A DNA stretch of 64,000 nucleotides from the NCBI RefSeq assembly GCF_017726655.1, contig NZ_CP072309.1, positions 358,501 through 422,500 of the forward strand. Reading direction: 5' to 3'. Numbering within the stretch: the stretch's first letter is position 1; every line of letters starts with the position of its first letter. The position numbers were made by a program, and so were the translations under genes. Below are positions 19,350-28,814 of the stretch, one piece after another. The stretch comes from Agrobacterium tumefaciens (GTDB lineage Bacteria; Pseudomonadota; Alphaproteobacteria; Rhizobiales; Rhizobiaceae). The notes under the pieces were generated by a model. That model worked only from the letters and a program-made list of their open reading frames with translations, ran no database searches and had not been told where the DNA came from.

Positions 19350-19822
19350 TTGGGCTGGAGGACGCCGAGCGCGGGAGAGTACGAACCTCAGCCGCAGTTT
19401 AAGTTGAGGTTCGATTGGCAGGCGAGCCAGATCGCGCCACCCAAGCGATGCTGGTGATGTCAGCGGGTTTGCTTGCATCGAGAAACAAAAAGCTGACGTC
19501 GATGGCAATGCTGAACCCGCGGTCAATCTGGTCTAGCGTGGGCCTGCCATGCCGGCTAATGGCGGCTGCACCCGGCAACGGCCCGAAAGCAGCGTGCAAA
19601 GGAGACCGAGCCTCTGCCTTTCAAATCGCTAGCATTTTTTTGGATTCGATAACCCATAAGGGCGTCATCCCGCATTCCGCTACCAAAAGGATAGGAAGGC
19701 GCCAACTTTGGAGTATGGGCCTCTCCGTATCGTGAGTTCACTAGTCCTTACGACCAGCTTGCCGCCCGTTTTCGCGTCGCCAAGAATGCTCCTTCAAACG
19801 GAATATTTGGGGAGAAAAAAGC
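19350..19822. other. 473-base spacer at the left border of the polysaccharide locus
   Basis: I see no convincing gene here. Short frames on both strands lack ribosome sites and recognisable domains. It holds a perfect nine-base inverted repeat (19382-19413) near the hipO-like stop. The last third presumably carries the promoter for the rightward glycosyltransferase operon. Confidence 0.5.
19382..19413. repeat. Perfect 9-bp inverted repeat
   Basis: CGAACCTCA at 19382-19390 and TGAGGTTCG at 19405-19413 are exact complements across a 14-base loop. No T-tract follows in either direction, so a classic terminator is unlikely. The half-site ACCTCA...TGAGGT recalls MerR/SoxR-type operators, but the spacing is longer than usual. 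Confidence 0.6.
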
Positions 19823-21082
19823 GTGAGGATGATCTTCCTGAACAGATACGGCTTTCCCGACCAGTCGGCAACGAGCCGCATGATATCATCGCTCGCCTTT
19901 TCAATGGCCCAGCGCGGACTGGATGTGATTGTCGTTGCAAGTCGCGAAATCCATGATCACCCGGGCAGCGTCCTGCCCGCAACAGACACAGTTCGAGGGA
20001 TTGCTATCGTACGGCTTGCGAGCGGCCGTTTCGGTCGGCACAGCCTCATGCGCCGCAGCATTGATTATCTTCTCTTTCAGGTGCTGGCATTCGTTTGGCT
20101 CCTGCGCAACGTTCGGGCGACGGATACGGTGGTTGTCTGCACCGATCCTCCGCTCCTTTCCGTCATGAGCAGCGTTGCGATCCGCCTCAAGGGGGCGCTC
20201 ATGGTGAACTGGATCATGGACCTTTTTCCGGAGACAGCAACGGAGCTTGGATTTTTCAGGAAACGCGCACGGTGGGTTGGGCCATGGCTGACGCAGGCGC
20301 GCAACTGGTCTCTGCGATCCCCCGGCATGGTCGTCTGCCCGACCGACAAGATGGCCGAATTCATTTTCACGCAAGGCATCTCAAAAGACCACGTCAGCGT
20401 CCTGCATCACTGGTCGGATGGGGAGGAAATCTATCCCGTCTCGCCCCAGGATAACAGCCTGCGGAAAGCGTGGGGACTGCAGGATGTGTTTGTCGTGGGT
20501 TATTCAGGAAACTTCGGGCGGGCGCATGAGTTCGGCACTATGCTGGCAGCGGCAAAACGTCTGGAGCACCGGGCAGATATTCGGTTCCTTCTCATTGGCG
20601 GCGGACACCAGCACGCGGCTGTGAAAACCGCCGTTCGGGATCTCGGTCTTCAGAACGTCATCTTCAAGCCGCTGCAGCCCGTTGAGAAACTGGCTGAAAG
20701 CCTCAGCGTTGCTGATGTACATCTCGTCTCACTGCTGCCGGAACTGGAACATTGCATCATTCCAAGCAAATTCTATGGCATCCTGGCGGCCGGGAGGCCG
20801 ACAATCTTCGTTGGCGATCATGATGGAGAGGTACCACGCGTTCTAAGAGCCAAAGGGTGCGGCAGCAACGTCGAGATCGGCGAGACCGATAAGCTCTGCA
20901 GCATCATCGAAAAGCTCTGCGACAACCCGAACACCGCGGCAGAAATGGGGGATGCGGCAAGGCGGCTGCTTTGTACCGACTACTCCCGAGAAAGGGCGGC
21001 AGACGCCTGGGAAGGACTGATCGCCAGGCTGCGGACTGTCGCGCCTTCCGGGGCCCCTCTCGCTCAAGGTATCTCGCCATGA
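19823..21082 (+). CDS. Glycosyltransferase family 4 (WcaI-like)
   Basis: The 419-residue GT-B enzyme begins RMIFLNRYGFPDQSATSRM, typical of the WcaI-like GT4 group. The middle has WIMDLFPETATELG. The C-terminal nucleotide-sugar half contains VVGYSGNFGRAHEF, then LIGGGHQH, NVIFKPLQP and HCIIPSKFYGILAAGRPTIFVGD, where E/K residues contact the donor. The GTG start at 19823 has GGGGAGA eight bases upstream, and an ATG two codons later is equally possible. It heads a rightward three-gene GT operon and is cytoplasmic or membrane-peripheral. Confidence 0.88.
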   Translation: MRMIFLNRYGFPDQSATSRMISSLAFSMAQRGLDVIVVASREIHDHPGSVLPATDTVRGIAIVRLASGRFGRHSLMRRSIDYLLFQVLAFVWLLRNVRATDTVVVCTDPPLLSVMSSVAIRLKGALMVNWIMDLFPETATELGFFRKRARWVGPWLTQARNWSLRSPGMVVCPTDKMAEFIFTQGISKDHVSVLHHWSDGEEIYPVSPQDNSLRKAWGLQDVFVVGYSGNFGRAHEFGTMLAAAKRLEHRADIRFLLIGGGHQHAAVKTAVRDLGLQNVIFKPLQPVEKLAESLSVADVHLVSLLPELEHCIIPSKFYGILAAGRPTIFVGDHDGEVPRVLRAKGCGSNVEIGETDKLCSIIEKLCDNPNTAAEMGDAARRLLCTDYSRERAADAWEGLIARLRTVAPSGAPLAQGISP

Positions 21083-22341
21083 AAGACAAAGTCGTCGTCA
21101 GTCAGCTCGGCGCCCGCATGCATTATGCCGTACCGAGAATATTTGCATCCGCTGGCAGGTTGGCACATTTTTATACCGACATATGCGCGACCAAAGGCTG
21201 GCCGAGAATCGTCAATTCGTTTCCGGCGACGTTTTACCCGCCACCGGTCAGACGTTTGGCGGGTCGGCTGCCCAAAGGCGTGCCGACGGCGCTGACGACC
21301 GTGTTTTCCGGCTTTGGCCTCCGTTCCGTGCTGCGCCACATGCGCGCCAGAGACGTTGTGGAAGAGACCTCTCACGCGATCTGGGCCGGATCAGTTTTTT
21401 CAGAGATGGTGGCCCGGCGCGGCTTCCATGGCGCGGCTGGGCTCTATGCCTTCAGCGGCGACGCACTTGAACAGATGAGGGCAGCAAAGCAACAGGGCCT
21501 CTGGACCGCAGTCGAGCAGATGATCGCGCCCCGTGACGTTGTCGAAATGCTTTTGGCACAGGAGATGGCGCGGTTTCCCGAATGGACCGGCCCGGCGCAG
21601 GATAATCCGCACGCGCGCCTATTCGCCGACCGGGAGAAAGCGGAGTGGCAGCTTGCGGATGTCATTGTCTGCCCGTCGGAATTTGTTCGCAAGCACGTTG
21701 TCGCGTGCGGTGGGCCGCAAGCCAGGTGTGTGGTCGTTCCCTATGGAGTCAATGCTGCCGCTGCGATCGACAGACAAGCACGCATGCCAGGACCGATCAG
21801 GGTTCTGACCGTGGGCGAAGTCGGATTGCGCAAGGGGTCGCCCTATGTCGTGGAAGCCGCCCGACTGATGGAGGATCGTGCCCGCTTCCGGATGGCGGGC
21901 CGCGTTCGCGCACACGATGACGTCAAGCAACAGATATCGCAGTGGGTTGAACTGAGAGGGATCGTGCCGCGCGCGCAGATCATCGAGGAGTTTCGGTGGG
22001 CGGATGTCTTCCTGCTGCCGTCGCTTTGCGAAGGGTCTGCGACCGCCGTCTATGAGGCGCTGGCAGCCGGCCTGCCAGTGATAACAACGGAGAACACCGG
22101 CACTGTCGTGCGCGATGGCATCGAAGGTTTCATCCTTCCTGTCTGCGATGCAGAAGCTATCGCAACTGCCGTGCGTGCGCTCGCCGACAATCCCGAGCTG
22201 AGGCGGACCATGTCCGCCAATGCCCTTCTGCGCGCGGCCGAACATACCGTGGAGTCTTATGGGGAACGGCTTCTCGCTGCGCTTTCCGGGCCACATCTGT
22301 CGAAGCCTGCGGGTCTTTGCCTGGCGGATGAAGCGCGATAG
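21079..22341 (+). CDS. Glycosyltransferase family 4
   Basis: The 420-residue protein has a diverged N-terminal acceptor domain (VVVSQLGARMHYAVPRIFAS) and a recognisable GT4 C-terminal half. That half contains IRVLTVGEVGLRKGSPYVVEAA, then RVRAHDDVK, FLLPSLCEGSATAVYEALAAGLPVITTENTG and VRDGIEGFILPV. The E-x7-E donor-binding motif is visible (EGSATAVYE). The ATG at 21079 overlaps the preceding stop in ATGA, deciding the start over an upstream in-frame Met. Confidence 0.86.
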   Translation: MKDKVVVSQLGARMHYAVPRIFASAGRLAHFYTDICATKGWPRIVNSFPATFYPPPVRRLAGRLPKGVPTALTTVFSGFGLRSVLRHMRARDVVEETSHAIWAGSVFSEMVARRGFHGAAGLYAFSGDALEQMRAAKQQGLWTAVEQMIAPRDVVEMLLAQEMARFPEWTGPAQDNPHARLFADREKAEWQLADVIVCPSEFVRKHVVACGGPQARCVVVPYGVNAAAAIDRQARMPGPIRVLTVGEVGLRKGSPYVVEAARLMEDRARFRMAGRVRAHDDVKQQISQWVELRGIVPRAQIIEEFRWADVFLLPSLCEGSATAVYEALAAGLPVITTENTGTVVRDGIEGFILPVCDAEAIATAVRALADNPELRRTMSANALLRAAEHTVESYGERLLAALSGPHLSKPAGLCLADEAR

Positions 22342-22358
22342 TTGGGGAGCAAAGACAT

Positions 22359-23534
22359 ATGAAGATCATCCACGTCATCGCTGCGATCGATCCCAAATAC
22401 GGCGGGTTACAAGCCGTTGCCATGCGCCTTGCCGCCGCACAGGCGGGCCTCGGCCTTGATGTACATATCGTCAGCCATGGCGACGCCGCGATTGAGGCAC
22501 AGGTCAAGGAAATCGGCCGCAGCATACCACATTTCGAGCATGTCCACTGGCACCTGCTGCCGCCGGCCGGGAGCATGGAGACGCTGTTCTGCTTCAGTGG
22601 CCGACGTGTACTGAAAGCCCTGCTGAAAGATGCCTCTTTCATGCATATTCACGGCGTCTGGGAGCCCTTTCTGCTCTATGCTTCCAAGCTCGCCCGCGCC
22701 GCTGGCGTACCCTACTGCATTTGCCCTGCCGGCATGCTGGATCACTGGAGCCTCGGGCAGAGATCGTGGAAGAAGAAGATTGCCTTGATGCTCTGCTATC
22801 GCAAGATGCTGAACGAGGCGGCGTTTCTGCATCTGCTGAACATCGATGAAATGGCAGCTGTTGCGCCGCTGAAATTCCACGCACGCAATCTGATCATACC
22901 GAACGGCGTTTTTGCCGAGGAGTTCGATCCTCTTCCCGCCCGGGGGCATTTCAAGCGGAAAATTGCCCTGGCGCATGGCAGGCGTTACATTCTGTTTCTG
23001 TCCCGCCTCCACGTCAAAAAGGGTATCGATATTCTTGCCTCGGCCTTTGCGGCTATCTGTGAAACCTATGTCGATGTCGATCTCGTCGTGGCAGGCCCAC
23101 CGGGTGGAGCCGAGGGCCAGTTCATGCATCTGGTCAACAAGCTGAATATTCGCAACCGCGTCTTTATGGTCGGGGCCATTTACGGTGAAGCAAAGCTCCA
23201 AGCCATGGTCGATGCAGACTGCTTCTGTCTGCCAAGCCGGCAGGAGGGTTTCAGCATGGCGATCACCGAAGCGCTTGCCTGTGCCACACCTGTGGTGATC
23301 ACCGACCAGTGCCACTTTCCCGAGGTGGGTTCTGCCGATGCCGGGGTCATCGTCGCGGTTGACGCAGCCGAAGTTGCCAAGGGCTTGGCAACCGTGCTCA
23401 GCAACCCCGCCAAGGCGAGAACGATGGGTGAAAACGGTCGCCGGCTTGTGCTGGAAAAATTCACCTGGCCGTCTATCGCCCAAGCGACGCTGGAGGGCTA
23501 TCGGCTGAGCGCGTTGGAGGCCGCCGCGTCTTGA
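22359..23534 (+). CDS. Glycosyltransferase family 4
   Basis: The 391-residue GT-B enzyme begins MKIIHVIAAIDPKYGGLQAVAMRLA and has FMHIHGVWEPFLLYASKLARAAGVPYCICPAGML in the acceptor half. The C-terminal half has ILFLSRLHVKKGIDILASAF, VVAGPPGG, VFMVGAIYG and CLPSRQEGFSMAITEALACATPVVITDQC, with the Glu-x7-Glu donor motif. It closes the three-gene rightward operon. Its last 37 bases overlap the convergent acetyltransferase gene. Confidence 0.88.
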   Translation: MKIIHVIAAIDPKYGGLQAVAMRLAAAQAGLGLDVHIVSHGDAAIEAQVKEIGRSIPHFEHVHWHLLPPAGSMETLFCFSGRRVLKALLKDASFMHIHGVWEPFLLYASKLARAAGVPYCICPAGMLDHWSLGQRSWKKKIALMLCYRKMLNEAAFLHLLNIDEMAAVAPLKFHARNLIIPNGVFAEEFDPLPARGHFKRKIALAHGRRYILFLSRLHVKKGIDILASAFAAICETYVDVDLVVAGPPGGAEGQFMHLVNKLNIRNRVFMVGAIYGEAKLQAMVDADCFCLPSRQEGFSMAITEALACATPVVITDQCHFPEVGSADAGVIVAVDAAEVAKGLATVLSNPAKARTMGENGRRLVLEKFTWPSIAQATLEGYRLSALEAAAS

Positions 23535-24106
23535 CGGCGGGAGCCGACGGGTCTTGCCGGGTTGCCGACATAGATCGTCCACGGCTCCAGAGACTTCGCC
23601 GTGACGGAGCGTGCGCCGAGCACTGCCCCCTTCCCGACGACGACACCGGGACCGACGAAGGCTTCCGCAGCCACCCAGGCGTCCTCCTCGATCACCACAG
23701 GCCGCTTCACAAGGGGAAACGCGCTATCCTGAACATCATGCGATCCGGTGCACAGATGGGCACGTTGTGAAACCGAGGCATAGGGGCCGATGGTGATCAT
23801 GTCGACGTTGTAACAGATCACGCCAGGCCCGAGAGATGCATGGCGTTCCATGACGAGATGCCCCGGCCACCACACAATCACGCTGGAATACACCATTGCC
23901 GTGGCGTCCAGGCGCGCGCCAAAACTGCGCAGGAGAAAATTGCGCCAGCGGCGCATAGGCGGCGGCGTCCAGGAGGCAAGAAGCCGCCAGACGATCATCC
24001 AGACCAGTCGTTTCAATCGGAAATGCAATGCAAAGGTCGGACCCCCGAAGCGCGGCAGGGGCGTCGTCGCATGCTGAAAACCGGGATCGTCGTATCGTGA
24101 ACGCAT
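23498..24106 (-). CDS. WcaF-like polysaccharide O-acetyltransferase
   Basis: The 202-residue protein has a left-handed beta-helix of hexapeptide repeats from about residue 75 (VIVWWPGHLVMERHASLGPGVICYNVDMITIGPYASVSQRAHLCTGSHD). It ends with the VIEEDAWVAAEAFVGPGVVVGKGAVLGARSVTAKSLEPWTIYVGNPARPV block of the WcaF/Maa group. The catalytic His is in CTGSHD. It should transfer acetyl from acetyl-CoA to a polysaccharide intermediate in the cytoplasm. It is the last gene of the leftward operon, three bases after the polymerase gene. Confidence 0.87.
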   Translation of the reverse strand: MRSRYDDPGFQHATTPLPRFGGPTFALHFRLKRLVWMIVWRLLASWTPPPMRRWRNFLLRSFGARLDATAMVYSSVIVWWPGHLVMERHASLGPGVICYNVDMITIGPYASVSQRAHLCTGSHDVQDSAFPLVKRPVVIEEDAWVAAEAFVGPGVVVGKGAVLGARSVTAKSLEPWTIYVGNPARPVGSRRQDAAASNALSR

Positions 24107-24109
24107 CGC

Positions 24110-25387
24110 CTATCCTCCGGCCTGAGACGTCAAAGATGGTATTTCGTACCGGCGCTGCTGTACGCGCGCGGGTATGACGGCAAATGCCAGCGCCGGCGCT
24201 GCGAACATCAGCATATGCACCCAGACCATGAGAACCCAGTCGGTCTGGTGCGATATGGCGTGCATGGAAGGTATGATAGACAGGAGATAGGTGAATTGCG
24301 CGGCAAACTCGCCCGTGTTGGCGGTCACCCAGATCCGGCGCACCAGATAGGCGAGCAGGAAAAACTTGAACGCTCCCAGATACCAGAACGATCCGAAGGC
24401 GTCCGCCATCCCGGTCTCCGTCGTGCCGAGGACCGGATTGTAGTCGCGCGATTGTACCGGTACCGGCAGCATGAAGGATTGCTTGACCTCAACGCCCACG
24501 AGTTGCGCGGGCACGAAGTTGAACACCAGCCTGTTCCAGTGGAACTTGCCGTAATCGAATTGCAGCGTGTTTGCGGTATTGTCGATCCGCATGATCGCAT
24601 TGCGCATCTCGTCCCCGCCATCCCGGAAGACTTTTTGAAGATTGCCGATGACATCTATTTTCTTGATGTCATCCCAGACGGGCGCGTCGTTGGCCTTGGT
24701 GATGGCGCGGTAATCGCCCATGCTGTTCATCGTGAGCGTGCCGAGAACAAGCGCAATGATGACGAAGATCCGCGGGATGGCCCATCCCTTGTAAAACCAC
24801 CATGCCAGCGCGAACATCATGATGAGTTCCACGGCCTCGGCGCGCTTTCCGGTGATGACGATGCGATCCAGATAAAAGACCAGATCAAACGCAAGGACGG
24901 CCACCGCCAGCCAGGAAAATCGTCGCGCAAGGCAAAGCACGGCAATGGCGAGACCATAGCTCAACAGCCGCGAAAAGAAGATGTACATGACAGGGACACC
25001 GGTCATCTGCACTGCGATGGTCAGCTCTCCCGGCAGTCGGCTAAGCATGAAATAGAAATAGGCACCGGCGACTGAAAGAACGGCTGCGACGAGGAGCAAA
25101 CGTGTCTCATCGAAATCGATCCGGAAGAATGCAAAGGGTCTTGCCTTTCTGCTCCATCCCCACCAGCACATGAAGAGGCACAGCATCATGAAGATGGCGG
25201 TTCTGGCAAACGCGCCTTCCGGCAGGAACCTTTCAGACGCAAGGCCGGGAACCTGGGGCAAGATGAAACTGAACGTGATGACGCCCGTCAGGAAAGGGAA
25301 CTCGTAAATTCGTTCCCGGCGCATCATTCCCCAACAGATGAGCAGGACAACACCACCGAAGAGGCAAAAAACCAGAAGCGTGTTCAT
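24110..25387 (-). CDS. Polytopic membrane protein, probable Wzy-type polysaccharide polymerase
   Basis: The 425-residue product has roughly ten hydrophobic helices (first: LLVFCLFGGVVLLICWGMM) and a long soluble loop at about residues 210-310. That loop contains NSMGDYRAITKANDAPVWDDIKKIDVIG, a position and size typical of Wzy polymerases. Later segments include ETGMADAFGSFWYLGAFKFFLLAYLVRRIW. Wzy sequences are poorly conserved, so the call rests on topology and on being the only polymerase candidate in the locus. ATG 25387 overlaps the YdcF-like stop in ATGA. Confidence 0.7.
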   Translation of the reverse strand: MNTLLVFCLFGGVVLLICWGMMRRERIYEFPFLTGVITFSFILPQVPGLASERFLPEGAFARTAIFMMLCLFMCWWGWSRKARPFAFFRIDFDETRLLLVAAVLSVAGAYFYFMLSRLPGELTIAVQMTGVPVMYIFFSRLLSYGLAIAVLCLARRFSWLAVAVLAFDLVFYLDRIVITGKRAEAVELIMMFALAWWFYKGWAIPRIFVIIALVLGTLTMNSMGDYRAITKANDAPVWDDIKKIDVIGNLQKVFRDGGDEMRNAIMRIDNTANTLQFDYGKFHWNRLVFNFVPAQLVGVEVKQSFMLPVPVQSRDYNPVLGTTETGMADAFGSFWYLGAFKFFLLAYLVRRIWVTANTGEFAAQFTYLLSIIPSMHAISHQTDWVLMVWVHMLMFAAPALAFAVIPARVQQRRYEIPSLTSQAGG

Positions 25388-26082
25388 GAGGCGAGTCCCG
25401 CTTGAACCGGCGGCAAATCCCGCACGAAACTGCTCCTGAGGTCGTAAAAGACTGTTTTGGCGTATTCTTTGAAAACCTGCACACCGTCGGCGCTGAAGGC
25501 AAGCCGCCACAGCGGCACGGCACTGTGCGCAGGAAGCGAAATCCACTCGATTTGAGGCATCACAAACCGAAAGCGCTTCACCGCGCGGCGTGAATGAAAC
25601 CAGCTCGTGACGAGGATCGCGCGCCTTGCTCGCATTTCAATCAGTATCGGCTCTGAGAAGGTCGCGTTTTCCCATGTGCTGAGCGAAAGACATTCTTTCG
25701 ATATGGCTTCGACATTGACCCCCAACCGCACCAGCATGTCACGGATGAAGTCGCAATCCCCATAGCCTGTCACCAGAACGAGGGGCGCTAGTCCGTCATG
25801 CCAGAGTTTCGCCGCCTGAGTAGCTCGAGGAGGCCCGTCACCGCCGAGAACCACGATGACATCGGCTTGGGCGGGCGGATCCTCCACGACGAGAAGAGAT
25901 CCTGCGGAAACCAGGGACAGCCCGTACAGGCCGACCGCACTGAAGATGATGATGCCGAGGCAGTACCAGTTGCGTTTAGGCAGCCAGTTTTTTTCGATGT
26001 TGCGCGACATGCGCCAATGCCAGGTCCGTTGTTTCGAAACGGGCTTTGAGGGACTTCGCGTTCCGGGCCACGGCGATTTCAT
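25384..26082 (-). CDS. YdcF/ElyC-like DUF218 membrane protein
   Basis: The 232-residue protein has one N-terminal transmembrane helix (YCLGIIIFSAVGLYGLSLV) and a DUF218 domain: ADVIVVLGGDGPPRATQAAKLW, LVLVTGYGDCD and ILVTSWFHSRRAVKRFRFVMP. DUF218 proteins act in envelope or polysaccharide metabolism, E. coli ElyC affecting undecaprenyl-phosphate use, but the reaction is unknown. The start is uncertain: ATG 26082 follows the upstream stop by eight bases, and ATG 26010 is an alternative closer to the helix. Confidence 0.75.
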   Translation of the reverse strand: MKSPWPGTRSPSKPVSKQRTWHWRMSRNIEKNWLPKRNWYCLGIIIFSAVGLYGLSLVSAGSLLVVEDPPAQADVIVVLGGDGPPRATQAAKLWHDGLAPLVLVTGYGDCDFIRDMLVRLGVNVEAISKECLSLSTWENATFSEPILIEMRARRAILVTSWFHSRRAVKRFRFVMPQIEWISLPAHSAVPLWRLAFSADGVQVFKEYAKTVFYDLRSSFVRDLPPVQAGLAS

Positions 26083-26089
26083 GATGCCA

Positions 26090-27238
26090 TTACTCTTCAC
26101 TCGGCGTTTGTATCGCCCTTGGCTCCGTCGCGGCGGTGGCAGCGACCGGGAGACGTGCTGCCTCGCGGTAGAGATCGAAGTTGCTGCCCCTGTGAAGCCA
26201 GGTTTTTGAGAAATAACCCGTCGCGGCAAGGACGAACGCGGTATGAAGAGCAATCGGTATCAGAAGGCCAGCTGCCATCATTTCCGCCGGAACACCGGCT
26301 TTTATTCCGGCAAAACCGATTCCGCCGCAGATGAAGGAAATAACGACCAGCGTGTTCGTTGCCGCTGCCGGCGTAAAACCGTAATCCAGGAGCAGATGAT
26401 GAAAGTGCCAGCGATCGGCTGACATTGGACTGCGCCCGTGCATGATACGACGGACAATCAGGCTGAGCGTATCGGTGATCGGCAGAATAACGATCCACAA
26501 CAAAGCCGGAAACGAGACGGCACTGCTCTTGGTCGCCAACAGGACGATCACATAGGCAATCGTCGCACCCAGCGCAGTACTGCCCGCATCACCGAGGAAG
26601 ATGCTCGCCCGTGCACGCCATGGACCGCGCATGTTGAAAACCAGAAAAGCACAGAGGCATACGCAGAGTGCCTGAAGCGGCGCGATGATGTCGCCGACAC
26701 CGGCGAATATCGCCACGATCATCAGCCAGATCAGCGAGACACCTGCCGTGCCGCCAGCAAGCCCGTCGACGCCGTCGAGCATGTTCCACGAATTCACCAG
26801 CCCGGTCACGAAGAGAACGCCAATGACGAAAAACAAAGGCAGGAACAGATCCGAATGCTGCGTGAAGAGAACGCCGACGGAGAGAGAGCCAATATTGGCG
26901 CCGCCTACGAGAGCAATTGCCATTGCCAGTTGCATGACAAGGCGTCCTGCTGCGGGCAACGGCCGGCGATCATCGACGACACCCATCAGCAGGATGACGG
27001 CCAGTCCGAGCCAGAAGTTCATGCCGAGAGCGGCGCTCCACCCGCCGACGAAGGCGGAAACAGCAAAAGCGGAAAAGATCGCTATGCCACCGCAAAGCGG
27101 AACGGCGCCGGTGTGGCGTTTACGAATTAGATCGGGGCGATCCACGAGCTGATAGGCGACGGTCAGGCGCCTGAGAACGACGATGAGGGACACGCACAGG
27201 ACGAAAGTAGCGATGGTGTTGAAGAATATCCCCGACAT
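26090..27238 (-). CDS. Undecaprenyl-phosphate sugar-1-phosphate transferase (WecA/MraY family)
   Basis: The 382-residue polytopic enzyme should initiate repeat-unit assembly by transferring a HexNAc-1-phosphate-type group to undecaprenyl phosphate at the inner membrane. Family motifs are RKRHTGAVPLCGGIAIF, NSWNMLDGVDGLAGGTAG with the catalytic Asp pair, IFLGDAGSTALG, and the HFHHLLLDYGF His-rich loop of the WecA subgroup. ATG 27238 has a strong GGGGGGA upstream, deciding it over an earlier Met. It is the only initiating transferase in the locus. Confidence 0.9.
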   Translation of the reverse strand: MSGIFFNTIATFVLCVSLIVVLRRLTVAYQLVDRPDLIRKRHTGAVPLCGGIAIFSAFAVSAFVGGWSAALGMNFWLGLAVILLMGVVDDRRPLPAAGRLVMQLAMAIALVGGANIGSLSVGVLFTQHSDLFLPLFFVIGVLFVTGLVNSWNMLDGVDGLAGGTAGVSLIWLMIVAIFAGVGDIIAPLQALCVCLCAFLVFNMRGPWRARASIFLGDAGSTALGATIAYVIVLLATKSSAVSFPALLWIVILPITDTLSLIVRRIMHGRSPMSADRWHFHHLLLDYGFTPAAATNTLVVISFICGGIGFAGIKAGVPAEMMAAGLLIPIALHTAFVLAATGYFSKTWLHRGSNFDLYREAARLPVAATAATEPRAIQTPSEE

Positions 27239-27490
27239 GTCTGATCCCCCCGATGAACCTCGGCGGAGCATCCGCAAGACCCGCCTCCTGCCGATCCTAA
27301 AAAACACCGGCCCTGAGGGGTATGCGGGCAAAAGGCGTGTGAAATCCATCAAAGGGAGGGGGTGTCGACATCAATGTCTACCCTCCCTACCCCCGAACCG
27401 GATCGACCATCGAAAGAGCTAGGTTTGAGACCTTGGCGACAAGAGGCCAGAAAGGGCCGACTCGGCGGCGAGTGGAGCTGTTGCGGGCGA

Positions 27491-28810
27491 TCATTCCTGA
27501 GCTGAGAGAACGGCGATCCAGTCCTGGAAGCCAAAAGCATTGGCCGATGCCGGCACCGTTATGTTGCGAAGACCGCTGCGGCCAAGGCGAACGATCGGTT
27601 CGATATAAATTCCGTTCGACGGATCGTACCATTGAAGCACCTTCTCGCCTGCCGCCAAACTGTCGAGATCAATCGCAACGGAAGGCGTGTCGAGATAGAT
27701 CACGGCGAAAGAGCCATCCCTGTCACGCGCCGCAAATGCGCCCGCATCGCCTTTCAGCAGGCTGCCCTGATCGGGCACGAGCTTCCACCATGCGAGTTGC
27801 CTGAAAAGCGTTGACAGATGCGTGATGCTTTGCGCACCACGGCTGCTTAACGAGCGTTGCCAGCTGTCCTTCGCTTCATAGAGCCCGGCGGCGGAGAAAT
27901 GCCATACCGGATTGTTACCGAAGACCTGGCCGCCCGCTCCCGAAAGCAGCGCACCATAGGCAATGAGACGAACCTGCCGTTCCTTGACATTGTTCTCGCC
28001 CTCATAGGCGCTTTCGATGAGGAAAAAAGGGCGTCTCGGTCCAGGTCGGTACCGATTGAGCACCGCCTCCGCGACATCGCCGTACGTATAAACCGAATCG
28101 ATATCGAGCCAGGAAGCGTCGCGCCAAAAATCATTCGTCACCGTATCGGGATTGCCATGCACGGTCTGTAATGCGGAGGGGTCAGTTTCTCTGATGCCCA
28201 TGGCGACAGCCGTCACCAGAGCACGATCGGGCGGATCATAATCGCCGCCCTGGACCCAGATGATGTTCGGGTACTTCGCAAAACGTTGTCCAACATATCG
28301 TCCATATTCCCGAAGCTTTTCAGGCCCGGCCGCGACCATTTCCTGATACCATCCTTCCGGGCCACCGCGTGCGCCGCTATAGGCCGGACAGAGAAGCACC
28401 AGCATGTTGCGACGAGCGGCTGCCTTTATGACTTCTTCCGCCCTGTCGAAATAGGCCTCGTTCGGTTGCCCGAAGGCATCGCCTTCGAAGGGTCTTTCGC
28501 CGTAGAAGTTTGCTGGCGCCTTGCGGGAGAACTGGTGCTCGATCAACGAAACAAGGACGGTGTTAAACCCCTGCCTCTTTCGGGTTTCCAGATAAAATTC
28601 CGTATCGGAGATAGACGTATCGCCGATGAGCGACCACGCACTGTCCCCGACGATCAGGAATGGCAAACCCTTGCTGTCTTCGAGATAACGCTCGTCCTGC
28701 GCCCTCCTCAGCGGAAAAACGCTGTCCTGTGCGATACAGGCCGAGGACATGCATAGCCAAAGAAGGAGGAAGGCGCGCAAATGTCCAAGTCGGCCATGAT
28801 AGCTGATCAT
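27491..28810 (-). CDS. Secreted DUF4038 glycoside-hydrolase-like protein
   Basis: The 439-residue product has an N-terminal export signal (LRAFLLLWLCMSSACIAQ). A DUF4038-like TIM-barrel follows: FLIVGDSAWSLIGDTS, TEFYLETRKRQGFNTVLVSLIEH, then IIWVQGGDYDPPD, SVYTYGD and FFLIESAYEGENN with candidate catalytic Glu. A C-terminal beta-domain ends GFQDWIAVL. Relatives include plant-polysaccharide hydrolases, and here it may cut or edit the polysaccharide. The ATG at 28810 is five bases downstream of the preceding glycosyltransferase stop. A GTG at 28837 is an alternative. Confidence 0.78.
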   Translation of the reverse strand: MISYHGRLGHLRAFLLLWLCMSSACIAQDSVFPLRRAQDERYLEDSKGLPFLIVGDSAWSLIGDTSISDTEFYLETRKRQGFNTVLVSLIEHQFSRKAPANFYGERPFEGDAFGQPNEAYFDRAEEVIKAAARRNMLVLLCPAYSGARGGPEGWYQEMVAAGPEKLREYGRYVGQRFAKYPNIIWVQGGDYDPPDRALVTAVAMGIRETDPSALQTVHGNPDTVTNDFWRDASWLDIDSVYTYGDVAEAVLNRYRPGPRRPFFLIESAYEGENNVKERQVRLIAYGALLSGAGGQVFGNNPVWHFSAAGLYEAKDSWQRSLSSRGAQSITHLSTLFRQLAWWKLVPDQGSLLKGDAGAFAARDRDGSFAVIYLDTPSVAIDLDSLAAGEKVLQWYDPSNGIYIEPIVRLGRSGLRNITVPASANAFGFQDWIAVLSAQE

Positions 28811-28814
28811 CGCT

